NCBI RefSeq assembly: GCF_030817495.1
Contig: NZ_JAUSZK010000001.1
Coordinates: 5,976,001-6,040,000 of the forward strand
Origin: Streptomyces sp. V3I7
Lineage (GTDB): Bacteria; Actinomycetota; Actinomycetes; Streptomycetales; Streptomycetaceae
DNA length: 64,000 bases
Direction: 5' to 3'
Below are positions 53,116 to 64,000 of this stretch, one piece after another. The notes under the pieces are model-generated. The model saw only the letters and a program-made list of their open reading frames with translations, was not told the DNA's origin and did no database searches. Numbering within the stretch: position 1 is the first letter of the stretch; each line of letters opens with the position of its first letter. A program made the position numbers and the translations under genes.

Positions 53116-53997
53116 TCACCGCTCCAGCAGCATCCGCTGCAGCTCCCGGGCCGCCCTCGGCGGCGCCACGTCGCTGCGGTGGGCCAGGGCGATGGTGCGG
53201 TGCAGCCCGGGCCGGGCGAGCGGGGTCACGCGCAGGCCCTTCCCGGACCGGGCCGCCACCATGTGCGGCACGACGGCCACCCCGAGCCCGGCGCGCACGA
53301 AGCCGAGCACGGCGTCCATCTCGCCGCCCTCGACGGCGAAGTCCGGCTCGAAGCCCTCGGCGCGGCACGCGGCGACCGTGAGCTCCCGCAGGTCGTAGCC
53401 GTGCCGGAACATGACCAGCCGCTCGCCCTCCAGGTCGGCGACGCGCACCCTGCGGCCGTCGCCGGGGGCCGGTGCGTCGGGGGCCGACACGACCACCAGG
53501 TCCTCGCGCAGCAGCTCCACCGTGGTCAGCGCAGGGGACGGCGTGGGCAGCGGCAGGACGACGAGGGCGAGGTCGAGGGCGCCGCGCGCGAGTTCCCGTA
53601 CGAGATCGTGCGAGCCGCCCTCCTCGACCATGAGCCGGATGCCGGGATAGCGGTCGTGGAAGGCGCGCAGCACGTCCGGCAGCAGGCCCGTGCACAGACT
53701 CGGGGTCGCGCCGAGCCGCACCCGTCCGCTGCGCAGCTGGGCCAGCTCCTGCACCTCGTGCCGGGCGGTGTCCGCGTCGGCGAGGATCCGCCGGGCCAGC
53801 GGCAGCAGCGCCTCGCCCGCGTCGGTCAGCGTGATGTTGCCGCGCGCCCGCAGGAACAGATCGGCGCCCAGCTCCCGCTCCAGCGCCCGGATCTGCTGGG
53901 ACAGCGACGGCTGGGCGACATGGACGCGCTCGGCGGCACGCGTGAAGTGCCGGGTCTCGGCGACCGCGACGAAGTACTGGAGCTGCTGGAACTGCAC
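53116..53997 (-). CDS. LysR family transcriptional regulator
   Basis: 293 aa from ATG 53997 (MQFQQLQYFVAVAETRHFTR). The N-terminal winged helix is AAERVHVAQPSLSQQIRALE, followed by the linker helix and the two-lobed effector domain (GRVRLGATPSLCTGLLPDVL; GGSHDLVRELARGALDLALV; FVRAGLGVAVVPHMVA). It is divergent from sdhC with a 75-bp gap that holds a near-ideal LysR palindrome, so control of the succinate dehydrogenase operon is likely. The effector may be a C4-dicarboxylate, but this is inference. Confidence 0.92.
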   Translation of the reverse strand: MQFQQLQYFVAVAETRHFTRAAERVHVAQPSLSQQIRALERELGADLFLRARGNITLTDAGEALLPLARRILADADTARHEVQELAQLRSGRVRLGATPSLCTGLLPDVLRAFHDRYPGIRLMVEEGGSHDLVRELARGALDLALVVLPLPTPSPALTTVELLREDLVVVSAPDAPAPGDGRRVRVADLEGERLVMFRHGYDLRELTVAACRAEGFEPDFAVEGGEMDAVLGFVRAGLGVAVVPHMVAARSGKGLRVTPLARPGLHRTIALAHRSDVAPPRAARELQRMLLER

Positions 53998-54005
53998 CTT
54001 ACCGA

Positions 54006-54024
54006 CGATAGCCCATGCCTATCG
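54006..54024. promoter_or_regulatory. LysR-type operator upstream of sdhC
   Basis: CGATAG-CCCATGC-CTATCG is a perfect 6-bp inverted repeat with a 7-bp spacer and contains a T-N11-A core, the hallmark of LysR recognition sites. It begins 9 bp from the LysR start and 49 bp before the sdhC GTG, so the regulator probably binds here to repress itself and activate sdhCAB. Confidence 0.7.
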
Positions 54025-54072
54025 AATCGAGCCGGACCATGTCTTGGACCTCTGGCATGGAGGAGCCTTAGC

Positions 54073-54789
54073 GTGCTTGCCATGGCACTGGCAACGCGGA
54101 CGGACCGACGACCGTCCATGACGCGCACCGTGTGGGACAGCACCGTCGGCCAGAAGACGGTGATGGCCGCCAGCGGCCTGATCATGCTGCTCTACCTGGT
54201 CGCCCACGTCATCGGCAATCTGAAGATCTTCTTCGGCGCCGCCGAGTTCAACCACTACGGGCACTGGCTGCGCACCGTGGGCGAGCCGTTCATGCACCAC
54301 GAGTGGACGCTGTGGACCGTCCGCGTGGTGCTGATCGCCGCCGTCGTCGCACACGCCGTCAGCGCCTACCAGCTCAGCCGGCGCGGCATCAAGGCGCGCC
54401 CGGTCAAGTACGTTCACCCGAGGCCCCGGGCGAGCTACGCGACGCGCACCATGCGCTGGGGCGGGATCATCCTCGGCCTGTTCATCGTCTGGCACCTGCT
54501 CGACCTGACGACCGGCACGGTCCACTCCGGCGGCTTCCAGCCGGGCCACCCCTACCAGAACGTCGTGGACACCTTCTCCACCTGGTACGGCGACGTGATC
54601 TACATCGTCGCGATGCTCGCGCTCGGCCTGCACATCCGGCACGGCTTCTGGAGCGCCGCCCAGACCCTCGGCGCCGGCAGCCGCAGCCGCGACCGCGCCC
54701 TGAAGACCGCCGCGAACGTTCTCGCAGCTCTGCTCACGGCCGGCTTCATCGCCGTACCCGTGGGCGTCATGACCGGAGTGGTGAGCTGA
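54073..54789 (+). CDS. sdhC: Succinate dehydrogenase cytochrome b subunit
   Basis: 238 aa from GTG 54073, chosen because GGAGGAG (54059-54065) is correctly placed; ATG 54082 is only slightly downstream. Five transmembrane helices: about 32-52 ([20 protein letters not shown]), 74-98, 125-145 ([19 protein letters not shown]), 168-190 and 213-233. Conserved His residues in [18 protein letters not shown] and [11 protein letters not shown] are candidate haem b ligands. It is of the b558 type, a single-subunit membrane anchor (no SdhD), as in Bacillus and mycobacterial Sdh1. It passes electrons from succinate to menaquinone and is the first gene of sdhCAB. Confidence 0.92.
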   Translation: MLAMALATRTDRRPSMTRTVWDSTVGQKTVMAASGLIMLLYLVAHVIGNLKIFFGAAEFNHYGHWLRTVGEPFMHHEWTLWTVRVVLIAAVVAHAVSAYQLSRRGIKARPVKYVHPRPRASYATRTMRWGGIILGLFIVWHLLDLTTGTVHSGGFQPGHPYQNVVDTFSTWYGDVIYIVAMLALGLHIRHGFWSAAQTLGAGSRSRDRALKTAANVLAALLTAGFIAVPVGVMTGVVS

Positions 54790-54790
54790 C

Positions 54791-56733
<1,943 letters not shown>

Positions 56734-56737
<4 letters not shown>

Positions 56738-57483
56738 AGCTCACCCTGCGCGTCTGGCGGCAGCGCGACGCAGACGCCGACGGCGCGATGTCCACGTACG
56801 AGGTGGACGGCATCTCCCCGGACATGTCCTTCCTGGAGATGCTCGACACCCTCAACGAGGAGCTCATCCTCAAGGGAGAGGACCCGGTCGCCTTCGACCA
56901 CGACTGCCGCGAGGGCATCTGCGGCGCCTGCTCCCTCGTCATCAACGGCGACGCGCACGGGCCCGAGCGCACCACCACCTGCCAACTGCACATGCGGTCC
57001 TTCCGGGACGGCGACACCATCGACGTCGAGCCGTGGCGGGCCTCCGCCTTCCCGGTGATCAAGGACCTGGTGGTGGACCGGTCGGCGTTCGACCGGATCA
57101 TCCAGGCCGGGGGCTACGTCACCGCGCCCACCGGTTCCGCGCCGGAGGCCCATGCGACGCCGGTGCCCAAGCCGGACGCCGACTTCGCCTTCGAGCACGC
57201 CGAGTGCATCGGCTGCGGGGCGTGCGTGGCCGCGTGCCCGAACGGCGCGGCGATGCTGTTCACCTCCGCCAAGGTCAACCACCTCAACGTCCTCCCGCAG
57301 GGCGCGCCCGAGCGCGAGAGCCGCGTCCTGGACATGGTGGCTCAGATGGACGACGAGGGCTTCGGCGGCTGCACCCTCACCGGCGAGTGCGCCACCGCCT
57401 GCCCCAAGGGCATCCCGCTGATGTCCATCACCAGCATGAACAGGGAATGGCTGCGCGCCACCCGCAAGGCGGCCAAGCGCTAG
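56734..57483 (+). CDS. sdhB: Succinate dehydrogenase/fumarate reductase iron-sulfur subunit
   Basis: 249 aa from ATG 56734. The N-terminal 2Fe-2S ferredoxin domain has [20 protein letters not shown] and TTTCQLHM. The C-terminal domain has [18 protein letters not shown] and [20 protein letters not shown] for the 4Fe-4S and 3Fe-4S clusters. It links flavin to haem in the SdhCAB complex at the inner face of the membrane. ATGA overlap with sdhA ensures coupled translation. It is the last gene of the operon; the next gene is convergent. Confidence 0.95.
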
Positions 57484-57556
57484 CTCCAGACGTTCGCCGG
57501 CAGGGGGCGGACGGGCGGGCCGGGAGTGGTGCTCATCCCCGGCCCCGTCTCGCATG

Positions 57557-58168
57557 TCACCGTCCCTCGGCATTCAACAACCCCACATCCGCTCTCCCGG
57601 CACAGGTCACGCGCGCGTACTGCGCGGTTTCGACCAGGACCGAGCAGCCCGCCCCGAGCGCCAGGATCCGCGGCACGGACGCCAGCGCCGCGAACCGCAT
57701 CGGGGCGAAGAACCCCAGCGCCGCGAAGACCAGCAGGTTGCCGACGATGCCGAGCGTCCCCATCGTGACCAGGTCCCGTAGTGGTACCAGGCTCACCCGG
57801 GCGGGGACGACGCCCGCCCCGGCGCCCGGCATCATGGTCAGCCACAGGAACGGCATCGTCCCGTGGACCATGCCCACCTCCGCCAGCGACATCCGCCACG
57901 CCGATATGACACCGGCGGCACGCCGACGGCGCGCCAGAAGCCACACCACCAGCGCGGCCAACGGCAGCGCGACCAGCGTCATGAGCACCACGCCGTTGAA
58001 CGTGTCGAAGCAGCCGTGCCACCGCCCGGCCATGCACGTCGGAGCGGACATCATGAGCGGCCCCCGCACGACGAACGCGGCGCTCGCCATGGCGAGGATC
58101 GCCAGGCCGAGGAGCACGATCCTGAGCGTGTGGCGGGGCGGTGCTGACAGGGATGCGTTGTGGTTCAC
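57557..58168 (-). CDS. VanZ-family membrane protein
   Basis: 203 aa from ATG 58168 (MNHNASLSAPPRHTLRIVLL). Five hydrophobic segments are visible (VLLGLAILAMASAAFVVRGP; NGVVLMTLVALPLAALVVWL; TMGTLGIVGNLLVFAALGFF among them). VanZ features are IVGNLLVFAALGFFAP and VLVETAQY, but the usual DVDDVLLNxxG ending is shortened to RADVGLLNAEGR, a few residues before the stop. The family is linked to teicoplanin resistance in enterococci, but this is not evidence for resistance here. It is convergent with sdhB. Confidence 0.78.
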   Translation of the reverse strand: MNHNASLSAPPRHTLRIVLLGLAILAMASAAFVVRGPLMMSAPTCMAGRWHGCFDTFNGVVLMTLVALPLAALVVWLLARRRRAAGVISAWRMSLAEVGMVHGTMPFLWLTMMPGAGAGVVPARVSLVPLRDLVTMGTLGIVGNLLVFAALGFFAPMRFAALASVPRILALGAGCSVLVETAQYARVTCAGRADVGLLNAEGR

Positions 58169-58250
58169 GAACCCATTGGAGACGGAGGGGCGTTGCGGTG
58201 GCGTATGCGGTTTTCGATACGCCCGCGATACACGGAAGTCCCGGCTAGGG

Positions 58251-60605
58251 CTACGGCTGCATCGCCCGCGCCAGATAAGGCCCCGTCACACTCCCCTCCG
58301 CCCCCGCCACCTCCGCCGGCGTGCCCGCCGCCACGATGCGGCCGCCCGCGTCGCCGCCGCCCGGGCCGAGGTCGATGACCCAGTCGGCGCCCGCGACGAC
58401 CGACATGTCGTGCTCGACCACGACGACCGTGTGGCCGGCGTCGACCAGGCCGTGGAGCTGGCTCATCAGCACGTCGACGTCGGCCGGGTGGAGGCCGGTG
58501 GTCGGTTCGTCGAGGAGGTAGAGGGTGTGGCCGCGGCGGCCGCGCTGGAGTTCGCTGGCGAGCTTGATGCGCTGGGCCTCGCCGCCGGACAGCTCGGTGG
58601 CGGGCTGGCCGAGGCGCAGATAGCCGAGGCCCACGTCGAGCAGGGCGCTCAGGCTGCGGGAGACCGACGGAGTGTCTGCGAAGAACTCCGCCGCGCGTTC
58701 CACCGTCATGTCGAGCACGTCCGCGATGCTCTTGCCCTGGTACGTCACTTCGAGCGTCTCGGGGTTGTAGCGGGCGCCGCCGCAGTCCGGGCACGGGGAG
58801 TACGTGCTCGGCAGGAAGAGCAGCTCGACGCTGACGAACCCCTCGCCCTGGCACGTCTCGCAGCGGCCGCCCGCGACGTTGAAGGAGAACCGCCCGACGC
58901 CGTAACCGCGCTTCTGTGCCTCGTCGGTGGCGGCGAACAGCTTGCGGACGACGTCGAACAGCCCGGTGTACGTCGCCAGGTTGGAGCGCGGGGTGCGCCC
59001 GATCGGCTTCTGGTCGACCGAGACCAGCCGGCCGACCCCTTCCAGTTCCTCCGTGATCTCGCCGATGAGCGTGGACTTCCCGGATCCGGAGACGCCGGTG
59101 ACCGTGGTGAACACGCCGAGCGGGAACTCGGCCGTCAGCTCGCGCAGGTTGTGCCTGGTGATGGGCCCGACGGTCAACTGGCCGCTCGGTGTGCGCAGTT
59201 CGCGGGCGGGGGCGGGAGCGCGGTCGAAGAGGTAGCGGGCCGTGGCCGACTCCGCGACCGAGGCGAGGTCCGCGACCGGTCCGCTGTGCAGCACCCGGCC
59301 GCCGTGCTCGCCCGCGTGCGGGCCGACGTCCACCACCCAGTCGGCGCCCCGCATGACGTCCAGATGGTGCTCGACCACGAACACCGAGTTGCCGGCCGCC
59401 TTCAGCCGTTCCAGCACCGTGAGCAGCGCCTCGGTGTCCGCCGGGTGCAGTCCGGCCGACGGTTCGTCGAGGACGTACAGGACACCGAAGAGTCCCGAGC
59501 GCAACTGCGTGGCGAGGCGCAGCCGTTGCAGCTCGCCCGCCGAGAGGGTGGGGGTGGGACGGTCCAGGCTGAGGTATCCCAGGCCGAGTTCGAGGACCGG
59601 CGCGATCCGCTCCCTGAGGTCCTCGCACAGCACCCGGGCCGTCTCCGACGTGCCCTCCCGCTTCGCCGTGGCGTCGAGCAGGCCGACCAGGTCCGTCATC
59701 GGCAGTCCGGCCAGTTCGGCGATATTGTGCCCGCCGAAGGTCACCTCCAGCGCCTCCGGCCGCAGCTTGGTGCCGTGGCACGCCGGACAGGGCGCGGTGA
59801 CCAGGAAGCTCTCGGCCTTCCGCCGAAGATGCGGGCTCTTGGACTCCGCGAACGTCTTCAGCACGTACCGGTTGGCGCTCATGTACGTGCCCTGGTACGA
59901 CCGCTGGATCTTGTGGGCGTCGCGCACCGGGTGCACCGTGACCACCGGCTGCTTGTCCGTGAACAGGATCCACTCCCGCTGCTCCGGATCCAGCTCGCGC
60001 CACGGCCGGTCGACGTCGATGCCGAGCGTGTCCAGGATGTCGCGCAGGTTCTTGCCCTGAAAGGCGCCCGGCCAGGCGGCGATGGCGCCCTCCCGGATCG
60101 ACAGCGAGGGGTCCGGGACCATCAACTCCTCGGTGGTCCAGTGGATCGTCCCTATGCCGTGGCACTCCTCGCAGGCGCCGATCGGGGTGTTGGGGGAGAA
60201 GGCGTCGGAGTAGAGGAGTTCGGCGCCCGGCGGATAGTCACCGGCGCGCGAGTACAGCATGCGCAGGTAGTTGGAGAGGTTGGTGACCGTGCCGACGGAC
60301 GAGCGCGAGGTCGGCGTCGAGCGCCGCTGCTGGAGCGAGACGGCGGGCGGCAGCCCGGTGATCTCACCGACCTTCGGCGCCCCCACCTGGTGGATCAGCC
60401 TGCGCGCGTACGGCGCCACCGACTCGAAGTAGCGCCGCTGGGCCTCGGCGTAGATCGTGCCGAACGCCAGCGACGACTTCCCCGAGCCGGAGACGCCCGT
60501 GAACACGGCCAGCACGTCCCGGGGGATGTCCACGTCGACGCCCTTGAGATTGTGCTCGCGGGCGCCCTGGACGCGGACGTAGGGATCGTGGGGGCTGAGC
60601 ATCAC
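58251..60605 (-). CDS. UvrA-like ATPase (UvrA2 type)
   Basis: 784 aa from ATG 60605 ([20 protein letters not shown]). Two ABC ATPase modules are present: Walker [19 protein letters not shown] (about 36) and [16 protein letters not shown] (about 490), signature [15 protein letters not shown] and [15 protein letters not shown], Walker [14 protein letters not shown] and [13 protein letters not shown]. Two zinc modules appear as CEECHGIG...CPACHG and CETCQGEG...CPDCGG. At about 780 residues it is shorter than the main UvrA (about 950-1000) and matches the UvrA2/DrrC group, linked to DNA-damage tolerance and to self-resistance against intercalators. It is not accompanied by uvrB or uvrC. Confidence 0.92.
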   Translation of the reverse strand: MMLSPHDPYVRVQGAREHNLKGVDVDIPRDVLAVFTGVSGSGKSSLAFGTIYAEAQRRYFESVAPYARRLIHQVGAPKVGEITGLPPAVSLQQRRSTPTSRSSVGTVTNLSNYLRMLYSRAGDYPPGAELLYSDAFSPNTPIGACEECHGIGTIHWTTEELMVPDPSLSIREGAIAAWPGAFQGKNLRDILDTLGIDVDRPWRELDPEQREWILFTDKQPVVTVHPVRDAHKIQRSYQGTYMSANRYVLKTFAESKSPHLRRKAESFLVTAPCPACHGTKLRPEALEVTFGGHNIAELAGLPMTDLVGLLDATAKREGTSETARVLCEDLRERIAPVLELGLGYLSLDRPTPTLSAGELQRLRLATQLRSGLFGVLYVLDEPSAGLHPADTEALLTVLERLKAAGNSVFVVEHHLDVMRGADWVVDVGPHAGEHGGRVLHSGPVADLASVAESATARYLFDRAPAPARELRTPSGQLTVGPITRHNLRELTAEFPLGVFTTVTGVSGSGKSTLIGEITEELEGVGRLVSVDQKPIGRTPRSNLATYTGLFDVVRKLFAATDEAQKRGYGVGRFSFNVAGGRCETCQGEGFVSVELLFLPSTYSPCPDCGGARYNPETLEVTYQGKSIADVLDMTVERAAEFFADTPSVSRSLSALLDVGLGYLRLGQPATELSGGEAQRIKLASELQRGRRGHTLYLLDEPTTGLHPADVDVLMSQLHGLVDAGHTVVVVEHDMSVVAGADWVIDLGPGGGDAGGRIVAAGTPAEVAGAEGSVTGPYLARAMQP

Positions 60606-60620
60606 CCGTGGCCGCAGCTG

Positions 60621-60812
60621 CTACGGGTGCGGAGGGATGTCCCGGTCCTGGCCCCCGAGTTCGTCCTTCATGCGCTGCTGGGCGGTGTCGACCTGACCCT
60701 TGTACTTGCCCTGGGTCTTGTCGTCGATGCGGTCGCCGACCTGGTCGATGCCCTTGTTCGCCTGCGACTCGTGGCCCTTCAGCATGTCCTTGAGCTTGTC
60801 CATGATGGACAT
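60621..60812 (-). CDS. MT0933-like small antitoxin-type protein
   Basis: 63 aa from ATG 60812 (MSIMDKLKDMLKGHESQANK), with AGGAGGGTTGCC upstream. A helical, Lys/Asp/Gly-rich protein with GIDQVGDRIDDKTQGKYKGQ, the signature of the actinobacterial MT0933/Rv0909 family annotated as antitoxin. No toxin gene (Rv0910-like SRPBCC protein) is adjacent, so the antitoxin role is doubtful; members are also thought to be CsbD-like stress proteins. It lies 15 bp before the uvrA-like gene on the same strand. Confidence 0.85.
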   Translation of the reverse strand: MSIMDKLKDMLKGHESQANKGIDQVGDRIDDKTQGKYKGQVDTAQQRMKDELGGQDRDIPPHP

Positions 60813-60898
60813 GGCAACCCTCCTAGCCGAATAGAGGTTCCGTCTCCCAGGGTCTCCGCCCGGGACCCGGTTCGCATCCTGAGCGGCTGGTCAGGACC

Positions 60899-61114
60899 TC
60901 AGGCCTGGTCCTCGATGCGGAAGCCCACCTTCATGCAGACCTGGTAGTGCTCGATCTGCCCGTTCTCCAGCTGCCCCCTGACCTGCGTCACCTCGAACCA
61001 GTCCAGGTTGCGCAGGGTCTGGCCGGCACGGGCGATCCCGTTGCGGATCGCCTGGTCGACGCCCTCGTGGGAGGTGCCGACGATCTCCGTGACCCGGTAG
61101 GTGTGATCGGTCAT
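60899..61114 (-). CDS. Dodecin family flavin-storage protein
   Basis: 71 aa from ATG 61114 with GAGGAG upstream. The sequence MTDHTYRVTEIVGTSHEGVD, then AIARAG-type helix (AIRNGIARAGQTLRNLDWFE) and VTQVRGQLENGQIEHYQVCM is that of dodecins. The Trp in LDWFEV is the residue that sandwiches the flavin in the dodecameric shell. It binds FMN, FAD or CoA and buffers free flavin. It sits between the MT0933-like protein and egtD, all on the minus strand. Confidence 0.94.
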   Translation of the reverse strand: MTDHTYRVTEIVGTSHEGVDQAIRNGIARAGQTLRNLDWFEVTQVRGQLENGQIEHYQVCMKVGFRIEDQA

Positions 61115-61219
61115 ACGGGTGCTCCTCTTCACGGGTGACGGGTGTCTCACACGTCACGTCACGTCATCCACGGTGCCGCACAAGCGAACGGAGCGCGAGC
61201 GCGAGCACCCCGGGTCTCT

Positions 61220-62182
61220 TCAGCGGGCCATGCTCAGCGACAGCGCGAAACGGTCCTGGGCGTCGGTCCACCAGTGGGTCAGCTCCAGGCCCGCCGCGGT
61301 GAGTTCCGCCGCCACGCCCTCCTTGCGGAACTTGGCCGACACCTCGGTGCGCAGCTCCTCGCCCGCCGCGAAGTCCACGGCCAGGCCGAGCGCGGGCACC
61401 TTGACGGTCTGCGCCGCAAGGGAGCGCAGCCGCATCTCGATCCACTCGTTCTCCGTGTCCCACACCGCCACGTGCTCGAAGGCGCCGGGTTCGAAGTCGG
61501 CGCCCAGCTCGCGGTTGACGACGGCCAGGACGTTCTTGTTGAACTCGGCCGTCACCCCGGCCTCGTCGTCGTACGCCCGGACGAGCACCTTCTCGTCCTT
61601 GACCAGGTCCGTGCCCAGCAGCAGCGCGTCGCCCGGCGCCAGCAGGGAGCGGACGGCGGCCAGGAAGGCGGCGCGTTCGGCGGGGAGCAGATTGCCGAGG
61701 GTGCCGCCCAGGAAGGCGACCAGGCGGGGCTGCGGGGCCTGCGGCAGGGTCATCCGGCCGGTGAAGTCGGCGATCACGGCGTGCACGGCGAGTTCCGGCC
61801 GGTCCGCGACGAGGGCCTCGCCCGCCTGGGTGAGCGCGCTCTCGCTGACGTCCACCGGGATGTACGTGTCGAGGCCGGTGAGCGCGTCGATGAGGTACCG
61901 CGTCTTCTCCGAGGAACCCGAGCCCAGTTCGACGAGCGTGCGGGCATGGGTCGCAGCGGCGATCTCGGCGGCCCGGTCGGCGAGGATCTCGCGCTCGGCC
62001 CGGGTCGGGTAGTACTCGGGCAGCCCGGTGATCTCCTCGAACAGCTCGCTGCCGCGGGCGTCGTAGAACCACTTCGGCGGCAGTGTCTTGGGGGTGGCGG
62101 TGAGGCCGTGCTGGACGTCGGCGCGCAGGGCGGCGTCCGTGGCGTCCTCGGGGAGGGTGCGGGTGACTCGCAGGGGACTCAC
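61220..62182 (-). CDS. egtD: L-histidine N-alpha-methyltransferase
   Basis: 320 aa from GTG 62182 (VSPLRVTRTLPEDATDAALR). It trimethylates histidine to hercynine with three SAM, the first step of ergothioneine synthesis. The SAM motif is TLVELGSGSSEKTRYLIDAL, with YIPVDVSESAL after it. KWFYDARGSELFEEITGLPE and YYPTRAE are the EgtD family N-terminal signature. VAFLGGTLGNLLPAERAAFL and VRAYDDEAGVTAEFNKNVLA form the histidine pocket. GTGA overlap with egtC shows translational coupling; egtB-egtC-egtD form one operon. Confidence 0.96.
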   Translation of the reverse strand: MSPLRVTRTLPEDATDAALRADVQHGLTATPKTLPPKWFYDARGSELFEEITGLPEYYPTRAEREILADRAAEIAAATHARTLVELGSGSSEKTRYLIDALTGLDTYIPVDVSESALTQAGEALVADRPELAVHAVIADFTGRMTLPQAPQPRLVAFLGGTLGNLLPAERAAFLAAVRSLLAPGDALLLGTDLVKDEKVLVRAYDDEAGVTAEFNKNVLAVVNRELGADFEPGAFEHVAVWDTENEWIEMRLRSLAAQTVKVPALGLAVDFAAGEELRTEVSAKFRKEGVAAELTAAGLELTHWWTDAQDRFALSLSMAR

Positions 62183-62988
62183 GTGCAGGGCTCCTTCGGT
62201 GGTACGGATTCCGGGCGGTGCACCTGGCTGTGTGCCGGGCTCGCGATCGGGGAGAGCAGCACGCCGGTGCGGCTCGCCGTGAGCAGGGTGCGGTCGGGGA
62301 CCTCCCGCCAGCGCGGATCGTCGTCGTACGGTTCGGAGGCGACGGCGACTCCCTCGCCCGCGACCGGCTCGGGGAGGTACCAGAGGCTGTCGCCCCAGGC
62401 CGTGGCCGCGATGGTCGTGCCGTCGGTGAGCAGCAGGTTGAGCCGGGAGGCGGGGACCGCCTCCGCCACCTCGCGCACCGTCTCGGCCAGCGCCCGGCCG
62501 ACCTCGGTGCCGGCGCGCAGCCGGTGCAGGACCAGCGCCCACACGAACGCCGCGTCGTTGCGGGCCTCCAGCGACAGCAGCTCGACCGGGGAGAGGGTGG
62601 ACACCAGGGGCGCCGCCGCGTGGGGCCAGCCCGCCACGGCGCCGTTGTGGCTGAACAGCCAGGGCCCCGCCGCGAACGGCGCGGCCGCCGCCTCCCCGTC
62701 CGCGCCCGGCAGCGTCGCGTCACGCACCGCGGCGAGCAGCGCGCCCGTGCGTACCACCCGGGCCAGGTCGGTGAACGACAGGTCCGACCAGATCGGCCCG
62801 GGCCGCCGGTAGCGGGCGGGCACCGGGTCGCCCGGCGCGTACCAACCCACCCCGAAACCATCGACGTTGACCGTTCCGTGCCGCTGCCGTCGCGGCGCCC
62901 ACGACTGCTGGTACAGGCTGTGCGGGGGATCCAGCAGGAGCCGCCCGAGCGGCTCCTGTGGTCCCAGATAGGCCAGATGACGGCACAT
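62179..62988 (-). CDS. egtC: Gamma-glutamyl hercynylcysteine sulfoxide hydrolase
   Basis: 269 aa from ATG 62988 (MCRHLAYLGPQEPLGRLLLD). Class II glutamine amidotransferase fold with Cys2 as the N-terminal nucleophile after Met removal. Conserved blocks are VDGFGVGWYAPGDPVPARYR and FSHNGAVAGWP. EgtC removes glutamate from gamma-glutamyl hercynylcysteine sulfoxide in ergothioneine synthesis. Its start overlaps the egtB stop by one base and its stop overlaps the egtD start, so the three genes are tightly coupled. Confidence 0.95.
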   Translation of the reverse strand: MCRHLAYLGPQEPLGRLLLDPPHSLYQQSWAPRRQRHGTVNVDGFGVGWYAPGDPVPARYRRPGPIWSDLSFTDLARVVRTGALLAAVRDATLPGADGEAAAAPFAAGPWLFSHNGAVAGWPHAAAPLVSTLSPVELLSLEARNDAAFVWALVLHRLRAGTEVGRALAETVREVAEAVPASRLNLLLTDGTTIAATAWGDSLWYLPEPVAGEGVAVASEPYDDDPRWREVPDRTLLTASRTGVLLSPIASPAHSQVHRPESVPPKEPCT

Positions 62989-64000
62989 CAGGCATCCGCC
63001 TCCACAGAACGCGCCGTGCGGAAGCCGCAGAAGATCTGCCGCCGGACCGGATAGTCCCAGTTGCGGAACGTGCCCCGGCACGCCACCAGGTCCACGGCGA
63101 ACGAACCGCCGCGCAGCACCTTGTACTCGGGCCCGAAGAACACGTCCGAGTACTCCTTGTACGGGAACGCCGTGAAGCCCGGGTACGGCAGGAAGTCGCT
63201 CGCCGTCCACTCCCACACGTCGCCGATCAACTGCCTGATCCCCAACGGTGATTCACCGGCCGGGTAGCTCCCGGCCGGCGCTGGACGCAGGTGCCGCTGG
63301 CCCAGGTTGGCGTGCTCCGGGGCGGGGTCGGCGTCACCCCACGGGTAGCGCGTCGAGCGATCCGACACCGGGTCGTGCCGGGCCGCCTTCTCCCACTCCG
63401 CCTCGGTGGGCAGCCGGCGCCCGGCCCAGCGGGCGTACGCGTCCGCCTCGTACCAGGAGACGTGCAGCACCGGCTCGTCGGGCGGCACGACCTCGGTGAC
63501 GCCGAAGCGGCGGCGCAGCCACTGCTCGCCGTCGCGGTGCCAGTACAGCGGGGCGCCGATCCCGTGCTGCCGGATGTGCGCCCAGCCCTCCGGCGCCCAC
63601 CAGCGCTCCTCGTCGTAGCCGCCGTCCACGATGAACGCCTGGTACGCGGCGTTCGTCACCGGCGTGGTGTCGAGGTGGAAGGGTGCCACCTCGCGCCGGT
63701 GCGCCGGGCGTTCGTTGTCCAGCGCCCACGGCTCGGTGGAGGTGCCCATGGTGAACGGACCGCCGGGGACGAGGACCTCGGCCGGACCGGTGAACGGCGG
63801 CGCGGGATCCGGGTCCGGGGCGGTGAGCGCCTGCGGGCCCTTGCGCAGCTGGTGCGTGATCAGCATCGTCTCGTCGTGCTGCTGCTCGTGCTGGGCGATC
63901 ATCCCGAAGGCGAAGCCCGCCTCGGTCAGCCGCGTCCCGTGGAACGCGGTGCTCTCCAGCAGATCGAGCGCCCGCCCCCGCACCTCGGCCGCGTACGAGC
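62988..64000 (-). CDS. egtB: Hercynine oxygenase (partial, N-terminus off window)
   Basis: About 336 C-terminal residues are visible; the frame is open at base 64000. It begins within the DinB-like domain (RGRALDLLESTAFHG; IAQHEQQHDETMLITHQLR, where HEQQH holds two iron ligands). The FGE-sulfatase-like domain follows: VLVPGGPFTMGTSTEPWALD, NERPAHRREVAPFHLDTTPV, VLHVSWYEADAYARWAGRRL, PTEAEWEKAARHDP, and the C-terminal LRGGSFAVDLVACRGTFRNW, GFRTARS. EgtB is a non-haem iron enzyme that joins gamma-glutamylcysteine and hercynine with oxygen. It ends with ATGA overlap to egtC. egtA would be expected beyond the edge; egtE is not in the window. Confidence 0.95.
   Translation of the reverse strand, partial: SYAAEVRGRALDLLESTAFHGTRLTEAGFAFGMIAQHEQQHDETMLITHQLRKGPQALTAPDPDPAPPFTGPAEVLVPGGPFTMGTSTEPWALDNERPAHRREVAPFHLDTTPVTNAAYQAFIVDGGYDEERWWAPEGWAHIRQHGIGAPLYWHRDGEQWLRRRFGVTEVVPPDEPVLHVSWYEADAYARWAGRRLPTEAEWEKAARHDPVSDRSTRYPWGDADPAPEHANLGQRHLRPAPAGSYPAGESPLGIRQLIGDVWEWTASDFLPYPGFTAFPYKEYSDVFFGPEYKVLRGGSFAVDLVACRGTFRNWDYPVRRQIFCGFRTARSVEADA

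Noticed and set aside
57557..58168. Glycopeptide resistance locus
   Set aside because: VanZ-like proteins are widespread without resistance, and vanHAX/vanRS are absent.
60621..60812. Complete toxin-antitoxin pair
   Set aside because: Only the MT0933-like protein is present; the neighbours are dodecin and the uvrA-like gene, not a toxin.
57033..60947. 1304-codon plus-strand ORF across sdhB, VanZ and the uvrA-like gene
   Set aside because: Overlaps four recognisable genes in other frames; composition indicates a GC-bias shadow.

Overview
The window is high-GC actinobacterial chromosome, almost certainly Streptomyces. Supporting signs are strong third-position GC bias, many GTG starts, and gene families typical of the genus: SpoIIE phosphatases, MmyB-type XRE regulators, DUF574 methyltransferases, a PAS-GGDEF-EAL protein resembling RmdA, a class F sortase and an ergothioneine operon. 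I see no rRNA, tRNA, CRISPR array or prophage. About 65 protein genes cover most of the sequence.

Layout. 1-2.5 kb: 5'-proximal part of a GAF-containing (probably SpoIIE-type) gene running off the left edge, a decayed GntR/TetR regulator and a GNAT acetyltransferase. 2.5-8.2 kb: a redox/detoxification island (XRE/MmyB regulator divergent from zinc alcohol dehydrogenase, MFS exporter, SDR, carboxymuconolactone-decarboxylase-like protein, cupin) that contains the remnant of a cyclophilin-like gene and a 224-bp MITE. 8.4-14.8 kb: panD, small acetyltransferase, proline-rich protein, 6-phosphogluconate dehydrogenase, a LysM/M23 cell-wall protein with an eroded Rpf domain, a DMT permease and a FhuF-type 2Fe-2S protein. 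14.8-18.7 kb: carbon storage (GlgA/GlgM, GlgC, wax ester/triacylglycerol synthase). 18.8-31.4 kb: two unrelated mannosidases (GH92 secreted, GH38 cytoplasmic), a YdeP-like molybdopterin oxidoreductase beside an SDR with a zinc-ribbon extension, a degenerate HD protein, a 57-residue orphan peptide gene and an amidase.

31.4-44.1 kb: lipase-maturation-factor-like membrane protein, PAS/GAF/SpoIIE/HATPase switch protein, Fpg/Nei glycosylase, an ECF sigma factor with a nearby zinc-finger anti-sigma factor, CapA lipoprotein, a MarR/hydrolase divergon, a second MITE fused to the end of an amino acid permease, universal stress protein and a polysaccharide deacetylase. 44.1-48.7 kb: cell surface genes (class F sortase, Gly-Asn repeat protein, DUF4239 protein, proline-rich protein, duplicated-domain lipoprotein). 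49-57.5 kb: methyltransferase translationally coupled to the c-di-GMP protein, then a LysR regulator divergent from sdhCAB. From memory, this order resembles the SCO0930-SCO0922 region of S. coelicolor. 57.5-64 kb: VanZ-like protein, UvrA paralogue, MT0933-like small protein, dodecin, and ergothioneine genes egtD, egtC, egtB with overlapping stops and starts; egtB is cut by the right edge.

The most unusual items are the orphan 57-aa peptide, the MITE family whose ends supply or coincide with stop codons, the sortase/Gly-Asn protein pair lacking an LPXTG motif, and several enzymes that have lost canonical catalytic residues.
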